From contig NZ_JARGYD010000001.1 in the NCBI RefSeq assembly GCF_029168315.1, positions 248,001 to 312,000 on the forward strand: a DNA stretch of 64,000 bases, written 5' to 3'. This stretch comes from Psychromarinibacter halotolerans. GTDB taxonomy: Bacteria > Pseudomonadota > Alphaproteobacteria > Rhodobacterales > Rhodobacteraceae. Shown here in pieces: positions 49,706 through 58,802 of the stretch (positions within the stretch are counted from its first letter, which is position 1; each line of letters opens with the position of its first letter). The position numbers and the translations under genes were made by a program. A model generated the notes under the pieces. It saw only the letters and a list, made by a program, of their open reading frames with translations, was not told where the DNA came from and ran no database searches.

Positions 49706-51250
49706 CTACCGCTTGTGGACGACCAGCAGTTGGTCCCGCCGGTGTTTTATATACTGGGCGGGGAACAGGAAGCATCCGGAAAAATCGACCCGCATCGCGT
49801 TCAGGGCGGTGCAGGTGGCGGCATCCGGATGCTCGAATACCCCGGTTTCCTGATAGCCTTGAAAAAGGGCCGCAGTTTTGACCGAACCTTGTCCTTCCAA
49901 CGGCGTGGGCTGAAAGCGCAGATCCTCGATGATGTAGAGGCCCCCAGAGGCAAGGCGCGGGAACAGGTCGACGAAGGCCGATTGCTGGTGACGGCTGGCG
50001 TGGGTGGCGTCGTCGATGATCACCTCGGGCGCGCCGTCCAGCGCGGCGGTCAGCGTTGTGGGGTCCTCGAAATCGGTGGTGATGTAAGCGACGCGGGGAT
50101 CGTCGAACGGCGCTTCTTCGGCCATGTCGAAGGCCGTGAACCGCGCGTTCGGGAAATACGCCAGCCACATTTTCAGCATGGCCTCGGCCACGACGGGGGC
50201 GGCGTCGGGGTCCTGCACGCCCAGACCGCCGTCAAGACCCAGCAAGGCGACGTGCAAGGGCCTGTCGCGCATGGGGTGGAACAGCATCTGGTACAGTTCG
50301 GTGAAGCGGTGCTTGCGGCTGCCCCGGTCGGACCCGGCCGCGTCGGCAAGGTCCGTCAGGTTCAGCACCCCGCGCCCGTGACGGTCGCCGGGGTCCAGCG
50401 GCTCGGCGACCGGCGCGGCGGGGGCCGTGGCCTCCGACACGCCCGGCAGGGGGGCGTCGGCGGGATCGATGCCGTGCCGGGCCAACAGCCGTCCCACCAA
50501 CGACTTGGGGTCTGGCACGCCGCCCTTGGTCCTTTGCAGGCGGGTTTGGATGCGGTCAGCGTATAGGGGGATCGCCAGGGTCTGGGGCGTGATGACCCCG
50601 TCGGCGCTGCCGTCCGGTCGCAGCAGCACCCCGGCGTCGGCCTTTGCCACGGGGTACAGTGCGGCGCGCGGAAGGGTATACCGTATCTCGCCCGTCTGGC
50701 GCAGGAACCACGTCAGAGCCGGTGCGCCCCAAATGTCTCGCGCCTGATCGCGACCGTCGACGGGTGCTTCATCCTCTAGCGCCTGCCGTTCTTCGGGGCT
50801 TAGCCACGGCGGGATCGCCTGCGCGTCAGAGGTGAAGTCGATCAGCAACCGCAGCGTCTCGCTGTCCGGGGGCAGGCCAAGAACGCCGGTGCCGACGTAC
50901 CGCTCGGACTGCCAGCCGTGCAGGTGGCCGGGGCCGGTGGTGAAGGGCTGCACGCAGTAGATGTCGGGGTCGGCCCAGACCACATCGTCATGCTGCGCCA
51001 GCAGGTGATAGCGGAACCGGTCGATCTGTCGTGCCGCGCTGGCCGTGTCGTTTGTGCCGGTCCCCGCGTCCAACGGCAGCACATCGTTGGCATCGGCGAT
51101 CTCGATCCCGTCGGGGGCGCCTTCGACAGGGCTGTAGCTGAACAGTTTCACATGCTGCCCGGCGTCCAGAAAGGACCGAAGACCAAGGAGTTGCACGAAG
51201 CCAAGCGTGCCGCCGGTCCATAATGCGCCGATCTGGATATCTCGGGCCAC
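49706..51250 (-). CDS. DxD glycosyltransferase-like and methyltransferase fusion
   Basis: 514 residues. The first 270 match the N-terminal domain of the 1044-residue protein (ALWTGGTLGFVQLLGLRSFL; VPDPKSLVGRLLARHGIDP), with a DxD-like Asp94-Pro-Asp96 in VVWADPDIYC. Residues about 300-514 form a SAM-dependent methyltransferase-like domain of the MycE kind: HRFTELYQMLFHPMRDRP, FTAFDMAEEAPF, EVIIDDATHASRHQQSAF and GGLYIIEDLRF. It forms an operon with the 317-residue gene. It may transfer a sugar and methylate a glycan, which would be typical of a surface polysaccharide. Confidence 0.8.
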   Translation of the reverse strand: MARDIQIGALWTGGTLGFVQLLGLRSFLDAGQHVKLFSYSPVEGAPDGIEIADANDVLPLDAGTGTNDTASAARQIDRFRYHLLAQHDDVVWADPDIYCVQPFTTGPGHLHGWQSERYVGTGVLGLPPDSETLRLLIDFTSDAQAIPPWLSPEERQALEDEAPVDGRDQARDIWGAPALTWFLRQTGEIRYTLPRAALYPVAKADAGVLLRPDGSADGVITPQTLAIPLYADRIQTRLQRTKGGVPDPKSLVGRLLARHGIDPADAPLPGVSEATAPAAPVAEPLDPGDRHGRGVLNLTDLADAAGSDRGSRKHRFTELYQMLFHPMRDRPLHVALLGLDGGLGVQDPDAAPVVAEAMLKMWLAYFPNARFTAFDMAEEAPFDDPRVAYITTDFEDPTTLTAALDGAPEVIIDDATHASRHQQSAFVDLFPRLASGGLYIIEDLRFQPTPLEGQGSVKTAALFQGYQETGVFEHPDAATCTALNAMRVDFSGCFLFPAQYIKHRRDQLLVVHKR

Positions 51251-51355
51251 GGGCCTGCCTCCTTATCATTCATCGGCGGGTGTGCGATAAGGCCGACAAC
51301 GGGCAGATGGATCGCAAATGCGCTGGAAGAACGCAATCGTTTCGGGGACACGCGG

Positions 51356-52384
51356 GTGAGGGTGCTGCTGGTTTCGGCGGTCCGGGACGAGGCACCGCAC
51401 CTGCCCGAATGGATCGCGCATCACCGCGCGCTGGGCGTGACGGACTTCCTGATCTTCTCGAACGACTGTGGCGACGGCACCGACGCGATGCTGGACGCGA
51501 TGGCGCCTCTGTGCGTGACGCACCTGCCGAACCGGCCAGCCGAAGGCAAGTCGGTGCAGTGGAACGCGCTGAAGCAGGCATGGGGGCATCCGCTGCGCAA
51601 ACAGGCGGACTGGATCGTTGGCATCGACAGCGACGAGTTCGTGAACCTGCGTGCGCCGCTTGGCACGCTGCAGGATCTGGTGGGGGCGGTCGGCGACGCC
51701 GAGGCGGTCGTTTTGCCGTGGCGGATCTTCGGCAGCAACGGGCAGCGTCGCCTGACGGACGCGCCAACGACACAAACCTTCACCCGCGCCGCGCCGCCGG
51801 GCTGCGCCTATCCGGTGGGGGGGCTTCAGTTCAAGACGCTGTTCCGCCGCGACGGGCCGTTCGCGCGCCCCGGCGTTCACCGTCCGCGCAACAAGAAAGG
51901 GCAGGCGGCCCGCTGGGTCGACGGCTCGGGACGGGCGCTGCCGGACTGGTTCGCGGAGAACGACAAGCGCATCACGCTGTTCGGTCTGCCCGAGGGGACG
52001 GCATTGGTGCAGCTCAACCACTATTCGCTGCGGTCCGCGCAAAGCTTCATGCTGAAACGCCTGCGGGGGCTGCCAAACCGGACCCGCAAGGCCATCGACC
52101 TGATGTATTGGGTGGAACGCAACTTCAACACGGTCGAGGATCTGTCGATCGCACGCCACGCCCCCGCCGTCCGCGCCGCGCTGGACGAGGTGATGAGGCT
52201 TCCCGGCATGGCTCGGCTGCACGCCGAAGGGCTGGCGTGGCACCATGCCCGGTTCGAAGAGATGATGCGCACCGAGGCAGAGCTAAGGCTGTACGGACGC
52301 CTGCTGCTGGCTGCCGACAGCACACCGCTGCCGGGCGATGACATCCGCGACCTCGTTTCCCGGTTTCAGGCGCTGGATGGCTAA
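51356..52384 (+). CDS. GT92-like glycosyltransferase
   Basis: 342 residues starting with GTG at 51356 after CGGGGAC. One GT92-like domain has SAVRDEAPHLPEWIAHHRAL, FSNDCGDGTDAMLD and Asp91-Ser-Asp93 (GIDSDEFVNLR). The later part has WVDGSGRAL and LVQLNHYSLRSAQSFMLKRL. It is divergent from the methyltransferase-fusion gene. Its stop codon overlaps the start of the next gene by 8 bp, so the two are coupled. Confidence 0.85.
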   Translation: MRVLLVSAVRDEAPHLPEWIAHHRALGVTDFLIFSNDCGDGTDAMLDAMAPLCVTHLPNRPAEGKSVQWNALKQAWGHPLRKQADWIVGIDSDEFVNLRAPLGTLQDLVGAVGDAEAVVLPWRIFGSNGQRRLTDAPTTQTFTRAAPPGCAYPVGGLQFKTLFRRDGPFARPGVHRPRNKKGQAARWVDGSGRALPDWFAENDKRITLFGLPEGTALVQLNHYSLRSAQSFMLKRLRGLPNRTRKAIDLMYWVERNFNTVEDLSIARHAPAVRAALDEVMRLPGMARLHAEGLAWHHARFEEMMRTEAELRLYGRLLLAADSTPLPGDDIRDLVSRFQALDG

Positions 52385-54650
52385 AGCTCAGGTCCTGACC
52401 CGAAGCCTGACCGGCGGGCGTCTGGGCGACGCACCGCTGCTTGACGCGCTGCGCTGGCCGTCGGTTTTCGGCTGCGCGGTGCGGCTGTGGGGCGTGCACG
52501 GCACAAGGCCCGCGTTGACGCCGGATGCCGGGGACCTGCGCATCAAACGCGCCACGACGGTCGGCGGCCACGTCGTGGTCACGGCCCAGACCGAGCTGGC
52601 AGAGGGCCCGTTGCAGGCGCGGATCGGCGGAACGGTGTCCGAAATCCTGCCCGCCGCGCCCGAGACAGGCCTTTTCGCGGGGCTGAACGTGCTGCTGGCG
52701 CAGCGCCATCATGAACCGCCCGACGAGGTGGCCGCTTGGCTGCGCTATCACGCGGCGCACCAAGGGGCGCAGGCGGCGGTGATCTTGGACCGGACGGCGC
52801 CGGGCGCGGATCGCGATGGGTTCGCAACGGACTTGACGGCTCAGGTCGGCGACGTGCCGGGGCTGGTCCGGGTCGTGGTCGCGACCGCCGACCAACCGCT
52901 GGGCATGGCCGATACGCCCGCGCTGGGCGATCCGAATGCGGCGCCGCGCCGGTGGAAGGCCGCGCCGGAGCCCGACGCTTGGCGCGCGCCGCTTGGGCAG
53001 CCGCTGGTGTACGACGTGCTGAAATGGCGGTTCCTTGCAGAAGCGCGCGGCGTGGTCACGCTGAACCCGCCCGACCTGCTGCCGACCGCTGGAGAAGCGG
53101 ACACCGTCTTCGACGCGGCGCGCCGATCCGACACCGGGCTGGTCGCGATCCGGGGCGAGCAGATCTTTCCGTGGCGGGTGCGCAAGGCCCTGCGGCCTAC
53201 CTATGGCGACCACGTCTGCCGCGCGCAGCCGCCAGAGGGCGCGGGCCTGCGCTGGGCCGCGGACCCGCACCGCACCGGGCCCGGCGCGGTCTGGCATCCC
53301 GGCGGCATCGCCGGGGTCAAGGCCGATGCCGAGGATATTCGACGCTTCGACCGCTGCCAGAACTTGGTTCACCCCGACAACGCGGTGCAGGAACTGGTGG
53401 TGAAGGACCGCCTGACCGGCGACCCAAAGCTGATGCGGCGCGCGACCGAGGTGTTCGGCGCATCCCCCGTGCCGCCGCCCGAACGGCGCGCCCCGGCGAA
53501 GGCCGCCACGCCCCTGCCACCGCCGCCGTCCGAGCGGACGGTGGTGGTGACCTGCATGAAGAACGAGGGGCCATTCCTGCTGGAATGGCTGGCGTGGCAC
53601 CGGGCCATCGGGGTGGATGACTTTCTGGTCTACACCAACGATTGCGACGACGGCACCGATACCCTGCTGGACCTGTTGCAGGCGCGCGGGCTGGTGCAGC
53701 ACCGGCCGAACCCGTTCCGAAAGTCCGGGGACAAACCGCAGAAAGCCGCGCTGCGTGCGGCGTCGACCGAGGCGGTGGTGCGGAACGCGGGATGGATTCT
53801 GCCCATCGACGTGGACGAGTTCGTCAACATCCACGCGGGCGCTGGGCGGCTGGACGACCTGTTCGCCGCCATCGGAGACGCCAACGCGGTCTCGCTGACG
53901 TGGCGGCTGTTCGGCAATGCCGACATCGACGGGTTCGAGGATATGCCGGTCACCCGCCAGTTCCACCGCTGCGCGCCGCAGCTGATCCGCCGCCCGCATC
54001 AGGCGTGGGCGTTCAAGACCCTGTACCGCAATCAGGATCTGTTCGGGCGCCTTGCGGTTCATCGGCCGAAGAACCTGAACCCGGCGCGGGAAGGGCAGGT
54101 GCGTTGGGTCAACGGGTCGGGACGGCCGATGCCGGACAGTATCCTGCGCACCGGCTGGCGCAGCACCGGCGAAACATGGGGTTATGACCTTGTCACGTTG
54201 AACCATTACGCGGTGCGGTCGGCGGACAGCTACCTTGTGAAGCGGCGGCGGGGCCGGGTGAACCATGTCGAGCAGGACCAGCATGAAGGCTACTGGTTCC
54301 GCATGAACAACAACGCCGAGGAAGACCGCTCGATCCGCCGCCGCGACGCGCTGCTGGACGCGGAACTGGCGCGGCTGATGGCCGATCCTCAGATCGCCGC
54401 CGCGCACGCCGCTTCTGTCGCGCACCACCGCGAGGTGATCGCCGAGCTGAAATCGGACCCGGATTATGCCGCGCTGTACGCCAGCCTGACGTCGGACCGG
54501 ATGAAGCGGCTGTCTCGGATGCACCGCCATTTCGGAACCAACGTGTTCCTGAACGGGCCCTCGGTCATCCCCGACGACCTGCTTGGCCCCGACACACCGC
54601 CGGACCTCTTCTTCAACTGCGATCCGCCCGCTGGCCGTGCGGTGGATTGA
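52377..54650 (+). CDS. Tandem GT92-like protein with one degenerate domain
   Basis: 757 residues from the ATG at 52377, inside the end of the previous gene. Residues about 100-340 look like a degenerate GT92 domain: LLAQRHHEPPDEVAAWLRYH matches the EW..YH helix of the active domains, but the expected DxD is replaced by LNPPDLL. The second half (about 385-750) is intact, with CMKNEGPFLLEWLAWHRAIG and Asp478-x-Asp480 (PIDVDEFVNIH). The last 50 residues resemble the C-termini of the other cluster members. Confidence 0.85.
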   Translation: MAKAQVLTRSLTGGRLGDAPLLDALRWPSVFGCAVRLWGVHGTRPALTPDAGDLRIKRATTVGGHVVVTAQTELAEGPLQARIGGTVSEILPAAPETGLFAGLNVLLAQRHHEPPDEVAAWLRYHAAHQGAQAAVILDRTAPGADRDGFATDLTAQVGDVPGLVRVVVATADQPLGMADTPALGDPNAAPRRWKAAPEPDAWRAPLGQPLVYDVLKWRFLAEARGVVTLNPPDLLPTAGEADTVFDAARRSDTGLVAIRGEQIFPWRVRKALRPTYGDHVCRAQPPEGAGLRWAADPHRTGPGAVWHPGGIAGVKADAEDIRRFDRCQNLVHPDNAVQELVVKDRLTGDPKLMRRATEVFGASPVPPPERRAPAKAATPLPPPPSERTVVVTCMKNEGPFLLEWLAWHRAIGVDDFLVYTNDCDDGTDTLLDLLQARGLVQHRPNPFRKSGDKPQKAALRAASTEAVVRNAGWILPIDVDEFVNIHAGAGRLDDLFAAIGDANAVSLTWRLFGNADIDGFEDMPVTRQFHRCAPQLIRRPHQAWAFKTLYRNQDLFGRLAVHRPKNLNPAREGQVRWVNGSGRPMPDSILRTGWRSTGETWGYDLVTLNHYAVRSADSYLVKRRRGRVNHVEQDQHEGYWFRMNNNAEEDRSIRRRDALLDAELARLMADPQIAAAHAASVAHHREVIAELKSDPDYAALYASLTSDRMKRLSRMHRHFGTNVFLNGPSVIPDDLLGPDTPPDLFFNCDPPAGRAVD

Positions 54651-54762
54651 TCACCCTGCAGGTTGAAAAAATCTCTGCAAGTTCCCCATGTTGCCTCTTT
54701 CGCGGTGCAAGGGTATCCCATCACTATTGCAGCGGTTCGAGTTACTTCAGGGGAGGGGCGCC

Positions 54763-55659
54763 ATGAAGTTCGGCAGCCCGGCCATCACGTTCGTTTATCA
54801 TCTCGGTGTGCATTGCACCGACGACAACATGCTTGTGCGCTCGTTGTTGCAGGACGGCGTGGATCTGCAGAAGCGCAATATCATCGTCCCGCGCCCCCGC
54901 CGGTACCGCACGACGGTGCGCGAGCATATGCACGAGTTCCGCGGTGATCCGATGCCGGACGAGCGCCAGCGCGAACTGTACCAGCTGCTGCTGGAAGACT
55001 ACCCGGTCGAACGCGCGATCTTCAGCGATCAGGATTACCTGTCGCTGCCGCAGGGCGTGTTCGAGAAGAACCAGCTGTATTCCAAGGCCGGGTTCCGGTC
55101 GATGTGGCTGCGGTACCTGTTCCCCGAAAACCCGTGCGAGTTCTTCATCGCGATCCGCAACCCGGCGACCTATCTGCCGGATGCGCTGAAGCTGAAGAAC
55201 ATGCCGGGCTACGAAGGCTTCGTGCGCCAGACCGACCCGCGCGAGATGCGGTGGACGGCGGTGATCGAGAAGATCCAGGAATACAATCCCGACTGCCCGA
55301 TCACCGTCTGGTGCAACGAGGATACGCCGATGATCTGGCCAGAGATCCTGCGCGAAATCACCGACACCGAAATGACCTTGCCGTTCAAAGGCGACAACGA
55401 CGTTCTGAAGTCGATCATGACCGAGGACGGGTTCGACAAGATGGAAAAGTACATCGCGACCCATCCGCCGGCGAACGAGATCCAGCGGCGCCGGGTGATC
55501 GCCGCGTTCCTTGACAAATTCGCGCTGGACGATGCGCTGGAAGAAGAGATCGACCTGCCGGGCTGGACCCCGGAGTTGGTGGAAGAGGTCACCTCGATCT
55601 ACGAGGACGACGTCTATCAGATCGAACGGATGGCCGGCGTCACCTTCATCTCGCCCTAA
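54763..55659 (+). CDS. Divergent sulfotransferase-like protein
   Basis: 298 residues from the ATG at 54763 after GGGGAGGGG. The N-terminus FVYHLGVHCTDDNMLVRSL recalls the sulfotransferase start IHxGxHKTGTTxLQ, but the phosphate-binding Lys-Thr-Gly-Thr is replaced by CTDDN. FFIAIRNPATYLPDALK resembles the second PAPS-contact strand. It lies 112 bp after the tandem glycosyltransferase gene. It may modify a glycan, or may be an inactive relative. Family assignment is by pattern only. Confidence 0.6.
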   Translation: MKFGSPAITFVYHLGVHCTDDNMLVRSLLQDGVDLQKRNIIVPRPRRYRTTVREHMHEFRGDPMPDERQRELYQLLLEDYPVERAIFSDQDYLSLPQGVFEKNQLYSKAGFRSMWLRYLFPENPCEFFIAIRNPATYLPDALKLKNMPGYEGFVRQTDPREMRWTAVIEKIQEYNPDCPITVWCNEDTPMIWPEILREITDTEMTLPFKGDNDVLKSIMTEDGFDKMEKYIATHPPANEIQRRRVIAAFLDKFALDDALEEEIDLPGWTPELVEEVTSIYEDDVYQIERMAGVTFISP

Positions 55660-55665
55660 GGCGGC

Positions 55666-56079
55666 CTAGACCCCGACGTCCGGGCCCAGGCAGGTCAGCG
55701 GGTCGGGGCTGTTGGTGACCTCGTACAATTCGCGGCCGTTGCCATCGCCCATGAACACGGCGGACAGCTTGCCGCCGTCGTCGCTGAACTTCCAGCATTT
55801 CGGCTCGGGGCTGCCTTCGTACACGAAGCAGATGTTCGCGTTTTCCTCGTACCAATAGCCGTCCCAGCACTGGTCGCCGATATAGGCCCAGCGGACCTTG
55901 CGGCCCGGCAGGTACTGTTCGATCCCATAGGCCACGCCGCCGTCGTGATAGGTCAGCGTGCGGCCCTCGACATAGTCCTCGAACTCGTCCGCGCTCATGC
56001 TGTCGGCCGCGGCGGCCGGAAGGGCGGAGACGGCAAGCAGGGCAAGCGCAAGCGTTCGGATCGGGCGTTGGTGCGTCAT
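55666..56079 (-). CDS. Small exported protein of unknown function
   Basis: 137 residues with a signal peptide (LALALLAVSALPAAAADS). The mature protein is rich in Tyr, Trp, Asp and Gly, with four cysteines in the pattern DQCWDGYWYEENANICFVYE, PKCWKF and DPLTCLG, suggesting disulfides in the periplasm. The frame has the right length and codon pattern and ends 6 bp from the convergent gene. No function known. Confidence 0.7.
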   Translation of the reverse strand: MTHQRPIRTLALALLAVSALPAAAADSMSADEFEDYVEGRTLTYHDGGVAYGIEQYLPGRKVRWAYIGDQCWDGYWYEENANICFVYEGSPEPKCWKFSDDGGKLSAVFMGDGNGRELYEVTNSPDPLTCLGPDVGV

Positions 56080-56106
56080 GGCGTCAGAATGGCAGATTGT
56101 CGTGGC

Positions 56107-57267
56107 TCAGGCCAGAGGTTCGGGCGCGGCGCGGTCGCCGGTGCGTGGATCGTGATCGGTTTGCAGATCCGTGGTCTGCCAACGCCGGGCGCGACGATCC
56201 ATCACCCGCCGCCACAGCGTCGGGAACAGCGCCAGCGTCGCCATCGCGGGCAGGCTGCGCGGCAGCATCGGCGCGACGTCCGGCGCGGGCAGTTCCAGCG
56301 CAGGGTAGGGGCGCGAGGGGTGTGCGTGGTGATCGGAATGGCGCGGCGCGTGCAGCATCATGTGCCCGGTCATCCAGTGCGGCGCGTTCCAGCTGTGGCG
56401 CGGTCCCACCGGCTCAGGCCGGCCATCGGCGCGGATCTGGCGGCGCAGGCCATAGTGCTGGACATAGTCGGACAGCAGAAGCTGCGACTGGGCATAGCCC
56501 GCCAGCCACAGATGCACCGCCACGCCCCACGGTCCCGCGATCAGCGCCGAAACCGCAAGCATCGCCAGCCCGCCGCCGACGTAGACCGCATAGGGATGCA
56601 GCTTCTTCTGGCGCGACCGCGCCAGCCGCGCGGTTTCGGCTTTCATCCCGGCCCGGAACGAGCCGACCCATGCCCGGGGCAGGAACCGCCAATAGCTTTC
56701 GCCCAGCCGGGCCGAGTTCGGATCGCGGTCGGTGGCGACGTGGACGTGATGGACCAGCGGATGCGCCGAGGCGTGATGGCCGAACAGCAACGAGATATAG
56801 ACCCACGTCCCCAGCCGCCGCAGTCCGCGCCCGCCGCGGTGGACCAGTTCGTGCGCGTTCGAATTCGACACCTGCCCCATGAACAGCCCCGCCGCGAGGA
56901 ACAGCGCCACCTTCCGCGCCGGGTCCAGCGCGTCCCCGGCCAGCGCACGGACGGTCAGGAAAAGCACGGCGAAATGCCCGACGGCAAGGACGACGGACAG
57001 CCGGTCGTGGGCCGGAAACTCGACCCCGTCGGCGGGGGCGGCAGCGGTGATCAGTTCGTCCAGAAGATAGGTCAGGACCGCCATGTACAGCAGCGCGGCC
57101 CAGATCCATGCGCCGCCCCAGCGATCACCGAACACAGCCCCCGCCGCGAGCAGGAAGACGGGGGTCAGGCTCGTCCAGGCAAAGACGAACCCGGCTGTGT
57201 CCGGACCCGGGCGCGCGGGTTGACCCTTGCGCGACAATCCGGGGCTGTCGTCCGTATTTATGGTCAT
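56107..57267 (-). CDS. alkB: Alkane 1-monooxygenase (AlkB)-like membrane di-iron enzyme
   Basis: 386 residues with about six transmembrane helices and the AlkB histidine boxes: NAHELVHRG (His139, His143), GHHASAHPLVHHVHVATDRD (His164 to His174), DYVQHYGLRR (His271) and APRHSDHHAHPSRPY (His310 to His314). These bind two irons. AlkB enzymes add a hydroxyl to medium-chain alkanes; a fatty-acid or other hydroxylase activity is also possible. No rubredoxin or regulator gene is adjacent. Confidence 0.9.
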   Translation of the reverse strand: MTINTDDSPGLSRKGQPARPGPDTAGFVFAWTSLTPVFLLAAGAVFGDRWGGAWIWAALLYMAVLTYLLDELITAAAPADGVEFPAHDRLSVVLAVGHFAVLFLTVRALAGDALDPARKVALFLAAGLFMGQVSNSNAHELVHRGGRGLRRLGTWVYISLLFGHHASAHPLVHHVHVATDRDPNSARLGESYWRFLPRAWVGSFRAGMKAETARLARSRQKKLHPYAVYVGGGLAMLAVSALIAGPWGVAVHLWLAGYAQSQLLLSDYVQHYGLRRQIRADGRPEPVGPRHSWNAPHWMTGHMMLHAPRHSDHHAHPSRPYPALELPAPDVAPMLPRSLPAMATLALFPTLWRRVMDRRARRWQTTDLQTDHDPRTGDRAAPEPLA

Positions 57268-57440
57268 TGGGGCAACAAGATGGCGTGAACTAGGGTGACG
57301 CTACGCAAGGCGGCGATTGGGTTTCGGTCGGGCTTCGGACGGTGGGCGCAAAGGCCCGGAACAAACGGTTAAGGCGCCGCGGGGCTTCCAAACCCGGACG
57401 GAACCGATTACCTGAAATACCGTATCAGGAAAGGCGGGAC

Positions 57441-58685
57441 ATGTCCTTTTTCAAGAAGTTGAAGCAGCGGCTGACCGGGTCGTCGTCGAAGATCGAGCAG
57501 GGGCTCGATGCCATTGTCGAGGATGGCGGCGAAGAAGAGACCGTAGCGCCCGAGGAACAGGCGGCACCGGCGGCGCCGGAACCCGCACCTGCGCCCGAGC
57601 CGGCGCCTGCACCGGAACAGAAACCGGCGCCTGCTTCTCCGACGCCACCCGCGCCCCAACCCGCGCCGACGCCCACGCCGCAGCCCGCGCCGAAACCGTC
57701 GCCCGCGCCGGAACCGCCCGCCGCCAGCCCGAAACCGCTGGAGGTCGAGCGCGCCGCCGAGACGCAGCCGACAGCCGCGCCGGAACCTGCGCGGCCGGGC
57801 CTGTTTGGCCGTCTCATGGGCCGCGCGCCCGAGAAGACCGTCGTGCGCCGGGTGCTGGACGACGACATGCTCGAAAGCCTTGAAGAGCTGCTGATCACCG
57901 CCGACATGGGCGTTGACACCGCGCTGCGCGTGACCGCCAACATGGCCGAGGGCCGGTTCGGCCGCCGTCTGTCGGTCGATGAGATCAAGGCGCTGCTGGC
58001 TGCCGAGGTCACGCGCATCATGGAACCCGTCGCCAAGCCGATGCCGATCTACGCGAAGAAGCCGCAGGTCGTGCTGGTGGTGGGCGTGAACGGGTCCGGC
58101 AAGACCACCACGATCGGCAAGCTGGCCAGCCAGTTCCGCGCCGCCGGTAAGTCGGTGGTGATCGCCGCCGGTGATACGTTCCGCGCGGCGGCGGTCGAGC
58201 AGCTTCAGGTCTGGGGCGAACGCGCCGGCGTGCCGGTGATGACCGCGCCGCAGGGCACCGACCCGGCCAGCCTCGCCTTCGACGCGATGACGCGGGCCGA
58301 GGCCGAGGGCGCCGACCTTCTGATGATCGACACCGCCGGTCGCCTGCAGAACCGCGCCGACCTGATGGAAGAGCTGTCGAAGATCGTCCGCGTGATCCGC
58401 AAGAAGGACCCCGACGCACCGCACAACACGTTGCTGGTGCTGGACGCGACGACCGGTCAGAACGCCCTGAGCCAGGTCGAGACGTTCCAGAAAATGGCCG
58501 ATGTGTCGGGGCTGGTGATGACCAAGCTGGATGGCACCGCCAAGGGCGGCGTGCTGGTGGCGCTGGCCGACAAGTTCGGCCTGCCGATCCACGCCATCGG
58601 CGTGGGCGAGCAGATCGACGACCTTGCGCCCTTCGACCCCGAGGAATTCGCCGCCGCGCTGACCGGCCTGGAGACGGGCGCGTGA
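57441..58685 (+). CDS. ftsY: Signal recognition particle receptor FtsY
   Basis: 414 residues from the ATG at 57441 after AGGAAAGG, starting MSFFKKLKQRLTGSSSKIEQ. A Pro/Ala/Glu-rich linker (about 35-125) leads to the NG GTPase domain. Motifs are GVNGSGKTTTIGKLA, GDTFRAAAVEQL, DTAGRLQNR and TKLDGTAKGG. FtsY docks SRP-bound ribosomes at the membrane. The N-terminal acidic and proline-rich region is the usual variable A domain. Confidence 0.97.
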   Translation: MSFFKKLKQRLTGSSSKIEQGLDAIVEDGGEEETVAPEEQAAPAAPEPAPAPEPAPAPEQKPAPASPTPPAPQPAPTPTPQPAPKPSPAPEPPAASPKPLEVERAAETQPTAAPEPARPGLFGRLMGRAPEKTVVRRVLDDDMLESLEELLITADMGVDTALRVTANMAEGRFGRRLSVDEIKALLAAEVTRIMEPVAKPMPIYAKKPQVVLVVGVNGSGKTTTIGKLASQFRAAGKSVVIAAGDTFRAAAVEQLQVWGERAGVPVMTAPQGTDPASLAFDAMTRAEAEGADLLMIDTAGRLQNRADLMEELSKIVRVIRKKDPDAPHNTLLVLDATTGQNALSQVETFQKMADVSGLVMTKLDGTAKGGVLVALADKFGLPIHAIGVGEQIDDLAPFDPEEFAAALTGLETGA

Positions 58686-58802
58686 GCCGACTGGCCGCTG
58701 CGGTGCTGGCGATCTGCCCGCCCGGAGCGGCCTTCGCGCGGCCTTGTGCGATGCATCGGGGGGATGGTCCGTGGCAGGAACGGGCGGAGTGACCGTGCGG
58801 GG

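Noticed and set aside
52125..54530. 801-residue minus-strand frame antisense to glycosyltransferase genes
   Set aside because: The plus strand encodes conserved GT92-like motifs; the antisense frame reflects GC codon symmetry.
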